Positions 34,263 through 45,253 of a DNA stretch of 45,253 bases are shown piece after piece; the stretch's first letter is position 1; the number at the start of each line of letters is the position of its first letter. The notes under the pieces were generated by a model. It was given only the letters and a program-made list of their open reading frames with translations, had not been told where the DNA came from and searched no databases. The stretch spans positions 1 to 45,253 of the forward strand of contig CAJBCV010000273.1 of assembly GCA_903951635.1 (NCBI GenBank), written 5' to 3'. Position numbers and translations under genes: made by a program. This DNA comes from an uncultured Planctomycetaceae bacterium. GTDB lineage: Bacteria; Planctomycetota; Planctomycetia; Pirellulales; UBA1268.

Positions 34263-34769
34263 TCAATCGGGGAGAGCGGCGAGGGCCTCACCGGCCAGCC
34301 GCGACAACCGCGGATCGGCGTCGGAGGCGGCGGCCGTGAGGGCCGCCCGGGCGGAGGCTGCCGCCGGGCCGACCTTGCCAAGCGCCCAGCAGGCCCGCTG
34401 CCGAACTTCGATCGCCGTTCCTGGGGCGAGGCAGGCTTCGAGGGCCGGCACCGCCAAGGCTGCCCCCTCCCCTCCCCTCCCGAGGAGCGTGACGGCCCAA
34501 TAGGCGACCAGCGGGTGTTTCGCGGCCGCAAGCATGGTCAGCTCGGCGATCTGCTCGCCCGGCGGAGGCCCGAGATCCTCGAGGGCCGCCGCGGCCCATT
34601 CCCGGACGCGGTCATCCTCATCCCCGCAGGCGGCCACGAGGGCCGTCGCGGCAGACGCAGCCGACTCCCCGGCTCGGCAGAGGGCTTCCGCAGCGGAGGC
34701 CCGGGCTTCGGCGTCGGGTGCCGACAGGTGCTCGATGAGAGCGGGGATCGATGGCGTCGAATCAGGCAT
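34263..34769 (-). CDS. HEAT-repeat protein
   Basis: This 168-residue protein is made of HEAT-type helical repeats: 'ALIEHLSAPDAEARASAAEAL', 'ALVAACGDEDDRVREWAAAAL', 'PALEACLAPGTAIEVRQRACWALG' and 'AALTAAASDADPRLSRLAGEAL'. Each has the typical Asp/Val-Arg turn. HEAT repeats form curved surfaces for protein binding; the partner is unknown. ATG 34769 starts directly before the first repeat. Another ATG at 34820 has an AGGAG only one base away and would add 17 residues; still longer reading frames are unlikely. No signal peptide is visible, so it is probably cytoplasmic. It is divergent from the glycosyltransferase gene; 34770-35043 must hold both promoters, but I find no convincing boxes there. 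Confidence 0.8.
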   Translation of the reverse strand: MPDSTPSIPALIEHLSAPDAEARASAAEALCRAGESAASAATALVAACGDEDDRVREWAAAALEDLGPPPGEQIAELTMLAAAKHPLVAYWAVTLLGRGGEGAALAVPALEACLAPGTAIEVRQRACWALGKVGPAAASARAALTAAASDADPRLSRLAGEALAALPD

Positions 34770-35043
34770 GAAAAGTGTGGGGGTGAGAGCATCGACAGAG
34801 GGGCTCGAACATCGGTCCATACTCCTTCCCAACCATCGTCCGAAGGACGGACGGACAACGGTTTTTTCTCCGGTTCTTGGCCCCCGACGGTCGGGAAGGG
34901 CCCGCGGTGGGGCGGCCGGCCAGCGAAGAACGCCACCACCTTTCCAAACCGACAGGAAAGGCGTCGTTTCCGATAGGCGGCTCAGGCAGGTGGTAAGCTT
35001 CCTGAAACCTGCTTTTTCCCCTTGGCCGACAGCGAGGAATTGA

Positions 35044-36231
35044 GTGATCCGACCGACAGGTTTCGGTGCTGCCGACGCTCGCTGTTTCGCCGCTGACGCC
35101 GGGGAGACTTTCTCCCCCGACCGGCAGGCCATCGCCGCTCCGGATGGAGCATTGGCCTCGGGCCACGAATCCATTTTCCTGTCGATTGTCATGCCGACCG
35201 TGTCTTGGACCGGTTTTTTCGAACCTTGCGTCCGGGCAGCCATCGAGCATTCGGCCGCCGTCGGCGAAGCGGGGGCGGAGGTCCTCGTGGTGTTCGACGG
35301 CACCGGAGGCCAGCCGCCGCGGTGGTTGACCGATGCGGGCGTGAAGGTGCTCGAAACCGGTGTCTGCCAGGGTCCAGCCCACGCCCGCAATCTGGGGGCT
35401 TCGGAGGCTGCCGGGAACGTGCTGGTGTTCCTCGATGCCGATGTCGAAATCGCGCCCGACGCCCTTGGGCGAATCAGGGATGCCTTCGCCGCAGCCCCTG
35501 ACCTCGTCGCCCTGTTCGGCAGCTACGACGATGCCCCCGCCTGCAGCGGCGTCGTCAGCCAATTCCGCAATCTCCTCCACCACCACACTCACGTCAGCCA
35601 TCCCGGCAGGGCGGCGAGCTTCTGGTCGGGCTGTGGGGCGATGCGCACCGCGGCTTTCGTCGATGTAGGGGGCTTCGACGACGACTTCCGTCACCCCAGC
35701 GTCGAGGACATCGAACTCGGCCTCCGGGTGCAGGCTGCCGGCGGTCGGATCGTGCTCGACCCGTCGATCCAGTGCAAGCACCACAAGTCATGGTCCCTGC
35801 GTTCGATGGTGATGACCGACATCTTCCGGCGCGCCGTTCCCTGGACGCAGTTGATCCTGGAGAGCCACGACCTCCCGGTGACCCTGAATCTCGATTGGGG
35901 CAACCGTCTGTGCGGTGCCGCAGCGCTGTTCTCGGCCGGCCTCCTGCCCCTGGGCATCGTCACCAGGAGCTGGTGGCCGCTTCTCGCCCTGCCGGTCGTG
36001 CTGCTGGCGATGGCTTGGATGCACCTCGACTTCTACCAGCTCTGCCTGCGGCGCCGCGGCGTGGCGTTCGCCCTCGCGGCGTTCGCCCTCCACTGGCTCT
36101 TCTATCTCTACTCCACCCTGACGTTCGCGACCGTCGTCATCGGGTCGAAGGTATCGCTCGTCCTGGGGCGTCTCCCGTGGGCCCAGAATCGCCCCGAGCC
36201 ACAGACAGCGTCGGACTCGAGCCCTGCCTGA
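35044..36231 (+). CDS. Family 2 glycosyltransferase, membrane-associated
   Basis: The 395-residue protein starts at a GTG with GAGG six bases upstream. The GT-A domain begins at 'IFLSIVMPTVSW' (~44-55), has the 'GPAHARNLGASEAAGNVLVFLDADVEI' block with the D-A-D metal/nucleotide motif (~130), and 'SVEDIELGLRVQAAGGRI' as the acceptor/catalytic E-D region. Hydrophobic segments near ~288-325 and ~335-370 anchor it in the inner membrane. GT2 enzymes move sugars from nucleotide donors to lipids, polysaccharides or proteins. Donor and acceptor cannot be read here, and no polysaccharide cluster surrounds it. The first ~40 residues are unusual for the family. Confidence 0.88.
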   Translation: MIRPTGFGAADARCFAADAGETFSPDRQAIAAPDGALASGHESIFLSIVMPTVSWTGFFEPCVRAAIEHSAAVGEAGAEVLVVFDGTGGQPPRWLTDAGVKVLETGVCQGPAHARNLGASEAAGNVLVFLDADVEIAPDALGRIRDAFAAAPDLVALFGSYDDAPACSGVVSQFRNLLHHHTHVSHPGRAASFWSGCGAMRTAAFVDVGGFDDDFRHPSVEDIELGLRVQAAGGRIVLDPSIQCKHHKSWSLRSMVMTDIFRRAVPWTQLILESHDLPVTLNLDWGNRLCGAAALFSAGLLPLGIVTRSWWPLLALPVVLLAMAWMHLDFYQLCLRRRGVAFALAAFALHWLFYLYSTLTFATVVIGSKVSLVLGRLPWAQNRPEPQTASDSSPA

Positions 36232-36429
36232 CGTCCGCAGTTCTCATCGAGGCGTGCGCAAGCAACGATCCGCGGCTCTCGAGCCGGGGATTTCCTCAAG
36301 AGCATCGGCACAAAGCCGACGACAGCATCGGCGCGCGGCCGAAGACCAAGGCAGGCAGACAATCGCCGGCCGCGTCCCTCGCCCTTCCAGGGACCAAGGG
36401 ACATCGCGGGGCAGGGATTCCAGATGAAG

Positions 36430-36502
36430 TGGACAGGGCCGGAATCGAACCGGCGACACATGGATTTTCAGTCCATTGCTCTACCAACTGAGCTACCTGT
36501 CC
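36430..36502 (-). tRNA. tRNA-Phe (GAA)
   Basis: The minus strand folds as a complete cloverleaf of 73 bases. The acceptor stem is GGACAGG/CCTGTCC with discriminator A, the D stem GCTC/GAGC, the anticodon stem ATGGA/TCCAT with loop CTGAAAA (anticodon GAA), and the T stem GCCGG/CCGGC with loop TTCGATT. The 3' CCA is not encoded. It lies 68 bases after the kinase stop on the same strand. Confidence 0.97.
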
Positions 36503-36570
36503 GGCAGATCGGAGCGGAATTGTACCGCAGTCGTCGCCCGATTCGTAGCCCCTGGCGCGAAATCCCGGGC

Positions 36571-38190
36571 TTACTCCCCATCCCCGCCGCCACGAGAGGC
36601 GAGGAGCACGACGAGCGTGGCGAAAAAAGCGCCCACGCCGAAAACCACCGGCCCCGCCAACGCCGGGAGCAGCCCGGCCAGCCCCGGGACGAAAAGCCGC
36701 AGGGCCGTGATCGCAGCAGCCCCGGCCAACCCGGCAGAAAACGCTAAGACGAACACGTTTCCGGCTGGATTGCCCCCCACCCCTGGTCGCCCGAGAACAA
36801 GCGTACGGAGCGCCTCGAACGGGGATGAACCATGCGGAGGCACCGGAGGGGGCGAAGGCCATTCCCAGCCCGATGGGCCTTCTCCGCCCGTCGAGGACGC
36901 GAACACGGAATCGCCGCGGGCTCCGACAGACCGGCGCGAGGAAGCGGTCCTCGAGAGGGGGGACTGGATCCCCGATGGATATCCGCTCGACCCGCCGCCG
37001 GACGGCGACGTCTCCCCGCGCTCGCCACTTCCAGCCTCGGAGCCCGGGGCGCTTGCACGCCCGGAGGAGGGTGACCGGGATGACTTCGGCCGGGCCCGCC
37101 GGCCCATGGGGACGGGGGCATCGGGCGTCCACGGACGCAGCCACTCGATGACCGCGTCGGCAGTGCCGATCCGCTGGACCGGATCCTTGTCCATCATCGC
37201 TTCCACGACGCGGCAGAAGGCATCGCTCACGCCGGGGGCGAACTTCTGGATCGGGGCGGGCGCCTCGGTCAACTGTCGGCGCGCCTTGTCCTGGCGTGTC
37301 CCACCGGGAAAAGGGACCTGCCCGGCGAGCACGAAATAGAGCGTGCATCCCAACCCGTAGACATCGGCCGCCGGCCCGACCGTGTCGGGCGAACGGATCT
37401 GCTCTGGCGCCATGTAGTCCATCGTGCCGACGACGCGGCCGAGGCGCGTCGATTCCGATTCGAGGACCGAGCCGGCCAGGCCGACATCGAGGAGTTTTGC
37501 CCGTCCGGCCGGCGTCACGAGGATGTTCCCCGGCTTCACGTCGCGGTGAACGAGCCCCTCGGCATGGGCATACGCCAAACCACGGGCCACCTGAGAGACG
37601 ACCGCAGCGGCAGCGACTTCGTCGAGCGTTCCGTATTTGAGGACCTGCTTGCGAAGGTCAACGCCGTCCACGAGTTCGGTGACGAGGTAATAGACCTTTC
37701 CGTCGTGTCCGGCATCGAGCGCGCGGACGAGGTTCGGATGATCGAGCCGACCGAGCATGCGGATCTCGCGTCGGAACGCCGCCTCGGTATCAGGCGTCGA
37801 TTTCGCCCTCGGCAGCACTTTGACGGCGACTTCGCGCCCCATCATCGCGTGCTCCGCACGGAACACCTGCCCCATGCCCCCTTGGCCGAGGACATCGAGG
37901 ATCCGGTACTGACCGAGGGTCAGCTTCCGGCGACCGGCGAGCATCTGCGTCGCCTGGAAGCGGGTCAGGATCCCGCGTTCCACGAGGACGTCTGCCATCG
38001 CCTGATCCCACCGAGTAGGCTCGCTCCCAGCGCTGAGGGTCGTCCGGACGACCTCCTCGGCGGAGTCGATGGCGGCTGAGTCGACAAGTGAACTGGCAAG
38101 CGCCGTCTCGCGGAAGCGCGCAGGGGGCCCCGAGGCTGGCAGCTCGCCAGTCTCCGGATCGTCCCGCCCTTCCCCGTCGGTCACTCCCAT
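36571..38190 (-). CDS. Membrane Ser/Thr protein kinase (Hanks type)
   Basis: The 539-residue protein has an N-terminal segment common in planctomycete kinases ('ADVLVERGILTRFQATQML', ~67-84). A complete kinase domain (~95-352) follows: GQGGMG loop, VAVK lysine (Lys124), HRDVKPGN catalytic loop (Asp217), D-V-G at 235-237 in place of D-F-G, and APEQ (~261). A Ser/Gly/Pro-rich tail (~365-470) leads to two hydrophobic segments at the C-terminus (~475-535). There is no clear sensor domain on the outside. It phosphorylates unknown proteins on Ser/Thr. It starts 10 bases after the second RluA-type gene on the same strand, so the two are probably co-transcribed, and tRNA-Phe follows. The ribosome site at ATG 38190 is weak. 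Confidence 0.93.
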   Translation of the reverse strand: MGVTDGEGRDDPETGELPASGPPARFRETALASSLVDSAAIDSAEEVVRTTLSAGSEPTRWDQAMADVLVERGILTRFQATQMLAGRRKLTLGQYRILDVLGQGGMGQVFRAEHAMMGREVAVKVLPRAKSTPDTEAAFRREIRMLGRLDHPNLVRALDAGHDGKVYYLVTELVDGVDLRKQVLKYGTLDEVAAAAVVSQVARGLAYAHAEGLVHRDVKPGNILVTPAGRAKLLDVGLAGSVLESESTRLGRVVGTMDYMAPEQIRSPDTVGPAADVYGLGCTLYFVLAGQVPFPGGTRQDKARRQLTEAPAPIQKFAPGVSDAFCRVVEAMMDKDPVQRIGTADAVIEWLRPWTPDAPVPMGRRARPKSSRSPSSGRASAPGSEAGSGERGETSPSGGGSSGYPSGIQSPLSRTASSRRSVGARGDSVFASSTGGEGPSGWEWPSPPPVPPHGSSPFEALRTLVLGRPGVGGNPAGNVFVLAFSAGLAGAAAITALRLFVPGLAGLLPALAGPVVFGVGAFFATLVVLLASRGGGDGE

Positions 38191-38200
38191 GGCCGTAAAC

Positions 38201-38926
38201 CTACCCTCCGGCGAACAGCGGGGGGAATCGCACCGTCCAACCAGCCGGGACGGGAGCCTCGAAACAAAGCGGCTCCCCGCTCTCCGGATGGTCGATTTTC
38301 AGCCTTCGGGCGTGAAGTCCGATCCCGTCTGGAAAGGGCAATCTGGCACCGTACCGCCGGTCGCCGACGATCGGACAACGGCGGGTGGCCAGCTGGATCC
38401 GCAGCTGGTGCTTCCGCCCCGTGGAGGGCTCGAGTTCGACAAGCGATACCTCACCGGCCCGCCGCACGACCCTCGCTCTCACGACCGACTCTTTCCCAGG
38501 CTCCTCTACCGCGTCGGCCCCGTCCTCCTCGCGGTCCGGGGGCCTGCCTCCACCCCGCCCCACGCCCCCGAGGCCGAGCACCCGTGGATCGGCCGGCAGC
38601 GTGTCACACCATTCCACCCACTGCCCGAGGGGCGCCGGAAATCTTCCTTCGGCTATCGCGACGTATTCCTTCCCGACGCGGCGCTCGCGAAACTGCGCGG
38701 CGAGATCCGCGGCGGCGGCACTCGTCTTGGCAAACACCACCACGCCCGACACCGGCGCATCGATCCGACTCACCACCCCGATGAAACTCCGGCCGCGACG
38801 CGCCAGGGTGTAGAGACTCGTCTCGCCACGGGGGGCATTGGCGGTTGGAATCCCCGCCGGCTTGACGCAGGCGAGGAGGTGGTCATCTTCGTGGAGGATG
38901 ACCAGCCCCTGGGGAATGCTCGACAT
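38201..38926 (-). CDS. RluA-family pseudouridine synthase, variant active-site motif
   Basis: The 241-residue protein belongs to the RluA group: 'DDHLLACVKPAGIPT' at the start, and 'STGRKHQLRIQLATRRCPIVGDRRYGA' and 'GIGLHARRLKIDHP' toward the end. The active-site motif is S-R-I-D-A-P-V-S-G instead of H-R-L-D-x-x-T-S-G. The catalytic Asp56 is kept, but the preceding His is Ser and the Thr is Val. A charged Gly-rich insert ('LGGVGRGGGRPPDREEDG') lies in the middle. I chose ATG 38926 because it starts at the conserved domain; an upstream extension of 31 residues would run deep into the divergent maf gene. Activity is likely but the target is unknown. Confidence 0.85.
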   Translation of the reverse strand: MSSIPQGLVILHEDDHLLACVKPAGIPTANAPRGETSLYTLARRGRSFIGVVSRIDAPVSGVVVFAKTSAAAADLAAQFRERRVGKEYVAIAEGRFPAPLGQWVEWCDTLPADPRVLGLGGVGRGGGRPPDREEDGADAVEEPGKESVVRARVVRRAGEVSLVELEPSTGRKHQLRIQLATRRCPIVGDRRYGARLPFPDGIGLHARRLKIDHPESGEPLCFEAPVPAGWTVRFPPLFAGG

Positions 38927-39530
38927 GGACTCACCACCGCGTTCGCGGATCATTCTTGCCAGCCGATCACCGCGTCGACGCCAACTTGCCACCGAGGCCG
39001 GCTGGGAGATCGACATCATCCCGCCCCCTGACGAGGCAGAGGCGGCGGCTCCGGGGCGCGAAACTCAAGAATCCCTCGAAGCGTACGTCCTGCGGCTCGC
39101 CCGAGCAAAAGCAGAGGCTGTCGCGGCCAGCGGTGTCCGTGGGCTGATTCTCGCCTGCGATACTCTCAGCGAGGTCGACGGCCGGGAGCTCGGCCAGGCT
39201 GCCACCCCGGCCCAAGCCCGCAGCATGCTCGAATCGCTCTCCGGTCGTAGGCACCGGGTCGTTACCGGCGTCTGCCTGTGGCGGTGCCCCGAACGGGCCC
39301 CACTTTGCGCTACCGACGAGAGCGAGCTCGAAATGGGCCCTCTCGAGGAAAGCTTCCTCGATTGGTATCTCGACAGCGGATTGTGGCGGGGGAAAGCCGG
39401 CGCCTGCGGATTCCAGGACGAGCGACTTCCTCTCCGCCTCATCCGCGGAAGTCCGTCCAACGTCGTCGGACTGCCCCTGGAGCTCATCGGGCGGATGCTT
39501 GCCGACTTGTCCATCGCCCCTCCCGCCTGA
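38925..39530 (+). CDS. maf: Maf-family nucleotide pyrophosphatase
   Basis: Maf-type proteins hydrolyse non-canonical or modified nucleoside triphosphates to monophosphates and have been linked to septum formation. The 201-residue product shows the family N-terminus IILASRSPRRRQLA, then 'ILACDTLSEVDGRELG', 'MLESLSGRRHRVVTGVCL', 'WRGKAGACGFQDE' and 'GSPSNVVGLPLELI', and is full length. ATG 38925 shares two bases with the start codon of the divergent pseudouridine synthase (CATG at 38924-38927). An ATG nine bases upstream (38916) is an alternative. Its promoter must lie inside the synthase coding sequence. It is followed by the terminator shared with the rRNA unit. Confidence 0.88.
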   Translation: MDSPPRSRIILASRSPRRRQLATEAGWEIDIIPPPDEAEAAAPGRETQESLEAYVLRLARAKAEAVAASGVRGLILACDTLSEVDGRELGQAATPAQARSMLESLSGRRHRVVTGVCLWRCPERAPLCATDESELEMGPLEESFLDWYLDSGLWRGKAGACGFQDERLPLRLIRGSPSNVVGLPLELIGRMLADLSIAPPA

Positions 39531-39553
39531 CAGACGCCGTACGATCAGCGCAT

Positions 39554-39594
39554 AAAAAAACCGACCCCCGCGAGCGTTTGCTCACGGGGGTCGG
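39554..39594. terminator. Bidirectional terminator between maf and the rRNA unit
   Basis: CCGACCCCCG (39561-39570) pairs perfectly with CGGGGGTCGG (39585-39594), extended inside by GAGC/GCTC across a 4-base loop. Seven A upstream (39554-39560) give a T-run for leftward rRNA transcripts. The maf side is less T-rich, so it acts mainly as the rRNA terminator. Confidence 0.88.
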
Positions 39595-39604
39595 CGTATA
39601 AAAA

Positions 39605-39712
39605 TCCGGCGATACCTACTCTCGCGCTTTTGGCACTACCATCGGCTCTGGAAGCTTAACTACCGTGTTCGGGATGGGAACGGGTGTGACCTTCCAGATA
39701 TGGTCACCGGAT
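39605..39712 (-). rRNA. 5S ribosomal RNA
   Basis: The minus strand reads as a ~108-base 5S rRNA, recognisable by CCCATCCCGAACACGG and GGTAGTTAAGC in its first half and GAGAGTAGGT near the 3' end. The ends pair (TATCCGG with CCGGATT). It lies 158 bases downstream of 23S and directly before the terminator. Ends are good to a few bases. Confidence 0.93.
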
Positions 39713-39790
39713 ATTTCCGGAGCCCTGGGCCGCGAAGCCGTCGCCCTTCCAGTTAGGAGGGGCGGGGCATCACGCCCCAGGGCAATATTG

Positions 39791-39810
39791 TTGGTCGTGG
39801 TAATTGACAT
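39791..39810 (-). other. 3' arm of the outer rRNA processing stem
   Basis: This 20-base block in the 23S-5S spacer is the reverse complement of 43046-43065 in the leader, with one difference that leaves a G-U pair in RNA. The two arms would enclose the whole 23S precursor in a long stem, the typical substrate for RNase III. Confidence 0.7.
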
Positions 39811-39855
39811 GCTCCGGAGAGCCATCAGAAAAACCTGATCGCTACCATTCCGAAA

Positions 39856-39870
39856 GCACTCGATACGAGT

Positions 39871-39878
<8 letters not shown>
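39856..39878 (-). other. 3' arm of the inner 23S processing stem
   Basis: This 23-base block is complementary to 42769-42791 apart from two mismatches in the middle. It includes the last bases of 23S rRNA and the flanking spacer, so the two ends of 23S are held together for maturation. Confidence 0.8.
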
Positions 39879-42768
<2,890 letters not shown>

Positions 42769-42776
<8 letters not shown>

Positions 42777-42791
42777 ACCCGAATCGAGTGC
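42769..42791 (-). other. 5' arm of the inner 23S processing stem
   Basis: This arm pairs with 39856-39878. It overlaps the first ~8 bases of 23S rRNA and the last bases of the leader. Confidence 0.8.
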
Positions 42792-43045
42792 TCGCAGACC
42801 CAACCGACATCAATCAGCCGAAGCTGACCGACACCAGAAGGGAAGACGGGCATCACTCTTCGCGTTTCACCTACTCAACCCCAGATCCTCGCCGGCAAGC
42901 GCGCCGACACCACCTGGGGTAGTAACGTATTCTCGCTGCGTCACCGACCCGAACCGCCGAAGCAGATCAGACCGGCACGCTATCGCCTTGGGAGAACGCC
43001 GCAGGCTACCCGTCATAAGACGAGCCCTTACGGCATTCTTTCAAG

Positions 43046-43065
43046 ATGCCAATTACCACGACCAA
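43046..43065 (-). other. 5' arm of the outer rRNA processing stem
   Basis: This arm is complementary to 39791-39810, starting immediately after the boxA-like sequence in the direction of transcription. Confidence 0.7.
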
Positions 43066-43080
43066 ATTGTCAAAGAACAA
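43064..43080 (-). promoter_or_regulatory. boxA-like antitermination site
   Basis: The minus strand reads TTGTTCTTTGACAATTT, close to the boxA consensus TGCTCTTTAACA bound by NusB/S10 in rRNA leaders. Its place in the leader, next to the processing stem, fits that role. Confidence 0.6.
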
Positions 43081-43754
43081 AACAAGCCGACCGCAATGGT
43101 ATCGCCGCCCCAAAAAATAGAGGCAACGCCACCGCGATCGGCTCATGACCTGTTCAGGCATCACTGCCATGGACAGAGGTTCGATCCGGATGGACAGCCA
43201 AAAGGCGTACCAATCCGAAACGGGCCTCAACCCATGATCAGCGTCCTGAACCCCATCACGACCACTGCGGCATCGGATTACATGGCGGGCAACGGCCTCA
43301 CCAGCAATCGTACCAGGCAGCGGCAGGGATCCGGAGATCACGAGCCATTCGGCGGGAACCGACGCGAAACCAATCTTCGAAGCACGCTCCGAAAACTGGC
43401 TCTGTCACATCGGCCGCACGACTGAGGGAAAGTTAGACGATTTGCCGTGGAGCGTCAAGCGGCCGTCTCGATTTCTTGTTTTTCCGCGTTTTCAGGCTGA
43501 TTCAGACTGTTTTTACGCGCCCTGCACCCCCCTCACCCGAGCGGCCTCGATCTGGCGGAGGGGTCTTCGGGGGCTCCCGGAGGGCTCTTTGAGGGCCTCC
43601 TCGTCTGTCGCCAGACCGAATGCGGCCGTTTCGCCCCTTTTTGCTGGCCCACCTCGCGTCGACTGGCGGTCGGGATTCGATGTCCCTGATACCATGCCGA
43701 GGTCGGTTTTCCCCTTGGTTTTCTGTTTTCTGGTCCCTCGACAGGAGTCGTTCC

Positions 43755-45253
43755 GTGCCCCAGCTCTCGCTCCGTGATCTTCCTGCCTGGGGCGGCCTCG
43801 TCGCCAAGCGGCGTGGGCTGCCATCCTCGCAGGCATTGCGGTCGATGTTTGCCAGCGATTCCGGCCGCGGGGAGCGACTCGTCGCCGAGGCGTGCGGGCT
43901 GTACTTCGATTATTCAAAGCAACTTGTCGACGACGACACGCTCCGTCTCCTCGTGGAACTGGCCGAGCAGGTCGACCTCCCTCGCCGCATCGCGGGAATG
44001 TTCCGTGGCGACAAAATCAACAGCACCGAAGGCCGGGCCGTCCTTCACGTGGCGCTGCGGTCAATCCCGGGCGATACGTTCGAGGTCGAGGGCCACGATG
44101 TCACCGCCGATGTGCAGGAGGTGCTCGGCCGGATGGCCGGCTTCGCCGAGCGAGTTCGTGACGGTCGCTGGCTCGGGCATGGGGGCCAACGGATCCGCAC
44201 GGTCGTGAACATCGGCATCGGCGGGTCTGACCTCGGGCCGGTGATGGCGTATGAGGCCCTCCGGCACTTCACCACCGACGCCATCGACTTTCGGTTCGTC
44301 TCCAACGTCGACGGCACCGACTTCAGCGAGGCCGTGGCCGATCTCGATGCCGGCACGACCCTGTTCATCGTCTCCTCGAAGACCTTCACCACGCAGGAGA
44401 CGATGACCAACGCCCGCAGTGCCCGGGAGTGGCTCTTGGCGGCCTGCGGCGGCGACCAGTCAGCGGTGGCCCACCATTTCGTGGCTGTTTCCACGAATGC
44501 CGCCGAGGTGGCGACCTTCGGCATCGACCCGGCGAACATGTTCGGATTCTGGGACTGGGTGGGAGGACGCTACTCGATGGATTCGGCCATCGGTCTCTCC
44601 ACGATGCTGGCCATCGGACCGGAGCGGTTCCGGGAACTCCTCGGTGGCTTCCGCGCCATGGACCGGCACTTCCTCACCACGCCGCTCGAGCGGAATCTCC
44701 CTGCGCTCCACGGCTTGATCACGGTCTGGAACACGAGCCTGTGCGGCTGCGAGACGATGGCCGTTTTGCCGTACGAGCAATACCTGAAGCGTTTCCCCGC
44801 CTATCTCCAGCAGCTTTCGATGGAGAGCAACGGGAAGCGGGTGCAGATCGACGGCACGCTCGTCGAATGCCCGACCGGCCCGGTGGTCTGGGGCGAGCCG
44901 GGCACCAACGGGCAGCATTCCTTCTACCAACTCATTCACCAAGGGACGCACCGGATCCCATGCGATTTCCTCGGTGCCGCTCATTCGCTCAACCCCCTCG
45001 GACGCCATCAGGCGATGCTCCTGGCGAACATGCTCGCTCAGGCCGAGGCGCTCGCCTTCGGCAAGACCGCCGAAGAGGTGGCCGCCGAGGGGACACCGGC
45101 TCGACTCGTTCCCCATCGCGAGTTCCCCGGCGACATCCCGTCGAGCACCATCCTCTACGATCGCCTCACCCCAGCGATCCTCGGCGCGCTTGTGGCCTTC
45201 TACGAGCACAGCGTGTTCACGCAGGGAGTCGTGTGGAACATCAACAGCTTCGA
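43755..45253 (+). CDS. pgi: Glucose-6-phosphate isomerase, 3' end cut by the window
   Basis: Pgi interconverts glucose 6-phosphate and fructose 6-phosphate in glycolysis and gluconeogenesis in the cytoplasm. The start is a GTG at 43755 with AGGAG seven bases upstream; 499 codons are present of an expected ~540. Visible landmarks are [47 protein letters not shown], the first family signature [13 protein letters not shown], 'MESNGKRV', [19 protein letters not shown] with the catalytic glutamate region, and the start of the second signature, VVWNINSF, at the very edge. The sequence shows no frame break. It is divergent from the rRNA unit. The open frame continues past the right end, so the C-terminal helix is missing here. 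Confidence 0.97.
   Translation, partial: MPQLSLRDLPAWGGLVAKRRGLPSSQALRSMFASDSGRGERLVAEACGLYFDYSKQLVDDDTLRLLVELAEQVDLPRRIAGMFRGDKINSTEGRAVLHVALRSIPGDTFEVEGHDVTADVQEVLGRMAGFAERVRDGRWLGHGGQRIRTVVNIGIGGSDLGPVMAYEALRHFTTDAIDFRFVSNVDGTDFSEAVADLDAGTTLFIVSSKTFTTQETMTNARSAREWLLAACGGDQSAVAHHFVAVSTNAAEVATFGIDPANMFGFWDWVGGRYSMDSAIGLSTMLAIGPERFRELLGGFRAMDRHFLTTPLERNLPALHGLITVWNTSLCGCETMAVLPYEQYLKRFPAYLQQLSMESNGKRVQIDGTLVECPTGPVVWGEPGTNGQHSFYQLIHQGTHRIPCDFLGAAHSLNPLGRHQAMLLANMLAQAEALAFGKTAEEVAAEGTPARLVPHREFPGDIPSSTILYDRLTPAILGALVAFYEHSVFTQGVVWNINSF

Larger units (their letters stand above)
42792..43754 (-). promoter_or_regulatory. rRNA leader and divergent promoter region without a gene
   Basis: This 963-base gap between 23S and pgi holds no 16S, no tRNA and no protein gene I can support. 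The part next to 23S (to ~43080) is transcribed leader, with a CCCCAG/CTGGGG stem, a TCAGC-TTCG-GCTGA hairpin, the outer processing arm and a boxA-like site. A weak promoter for the rRNA unit is possible around 43100-43131 on the minus strand (TTGCCT, 17 bases, GATACC). The pgi promoter should lie in 43441-43754, but no clear boxes were seen. Confidence 0.6.

Noticed and set aside
43006..43341. Minus-strand frame of about 110 codons in the rRNA leader
   Set aside because: It covers the boxA-like site and processing arm; the protein has no recognisable pattern.
43442..43777. Small plus-strand frame ahead of pgi
   Set aside because: It overlaps the pgi start in another frame, has no ribosome site and has random-looking composition.

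Overview
The window is a high-GC stretch of bacterial chromosome that looks planctomycetal, probably from the Pirellulales side of the phylum. This is inference from gene content, not from a tree. The evidence is: an HU protein of the K-rich planctomycete type; a Ser/Thr kinase with the N-terminal 'ERGILTRFQATQML' segment common in that phylum; a giant PQQ-propeller protein; MoxR/DUF58/VWA genes joined to trypsin-like/PDZ proteins; and a 23S-5S rRNA unit with no 16S gene next to it. No insertion sequence, phage gene or CRISPR array was seen.

Layout. 1-2073 (minus): periplasmic adaptor and the start of a CusA/CzcA-type RND metal pump. 2334-3893 (plus): leuA. 3922-6091 (minus): amtB followed by a PII gene, the reverse of the usual glnK-amtB order, with a perfect 12-bp hairpin between them. 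6461-32182 (minus): a run of 14 same-strand genes that reads as one long operon. In transcription order these are a PQQ-propeller/TPR giant, a prenyltransferase-fold secreted protein, a MoxR ATPase, a DUF58 protein, a BatA-like VWA protein, a second VWA membrane protein, a DUF4175-like membrane protein, a secreted coiled-coil protein, a secreted helical protein, an NPCBM-like protein, an intact HtrA-type protease, two HtrA-like proteins that have lost the catalytic triad, and an RluA-type pseudouridine synthase. Six junctions are 4-base start/stop overlaps (ATGA or GTGA). A candidate promoter lies at 32369-32398 and a candidate terminator at 6248-6270.

32477-39530 holds housekeeping and accessory genes: HU with promoter and terminator, a secreted endonuclease/exonuclease/phosphatase-fold protein, a HEAT-repeat protein, a family 2 glycosyltransferase, tRNA-Phe, a membrane Ser/Thr kinase, a second RluA-type synthase, and a Maf-like gene whose start codon overlaps that of the divergent synthase. 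39554-43080 (minus) is an rRNA unit of 23S and 5S, with two nested long-range processing stems, a boxA-like site and a shared terminator, but no 16S. 43755 to the end (plus) is pgi, cut by the window edge.

The most interesting part is the 14-gene block. MoxR-type AAA+ ATPases usually act on VWA partners to assemble or activate protein complexes. Here the ATPase, three VWA/DUF58 proteins and several secreted scaffold-like proteins are transcribed with one competent periplasmic protease and two paralogues in which all three catalytic positions are changed. I infer an envelope chaperone or quality-control machine with an active protease and non-catalytic, peptide-binding partners. The substrate is unknown.
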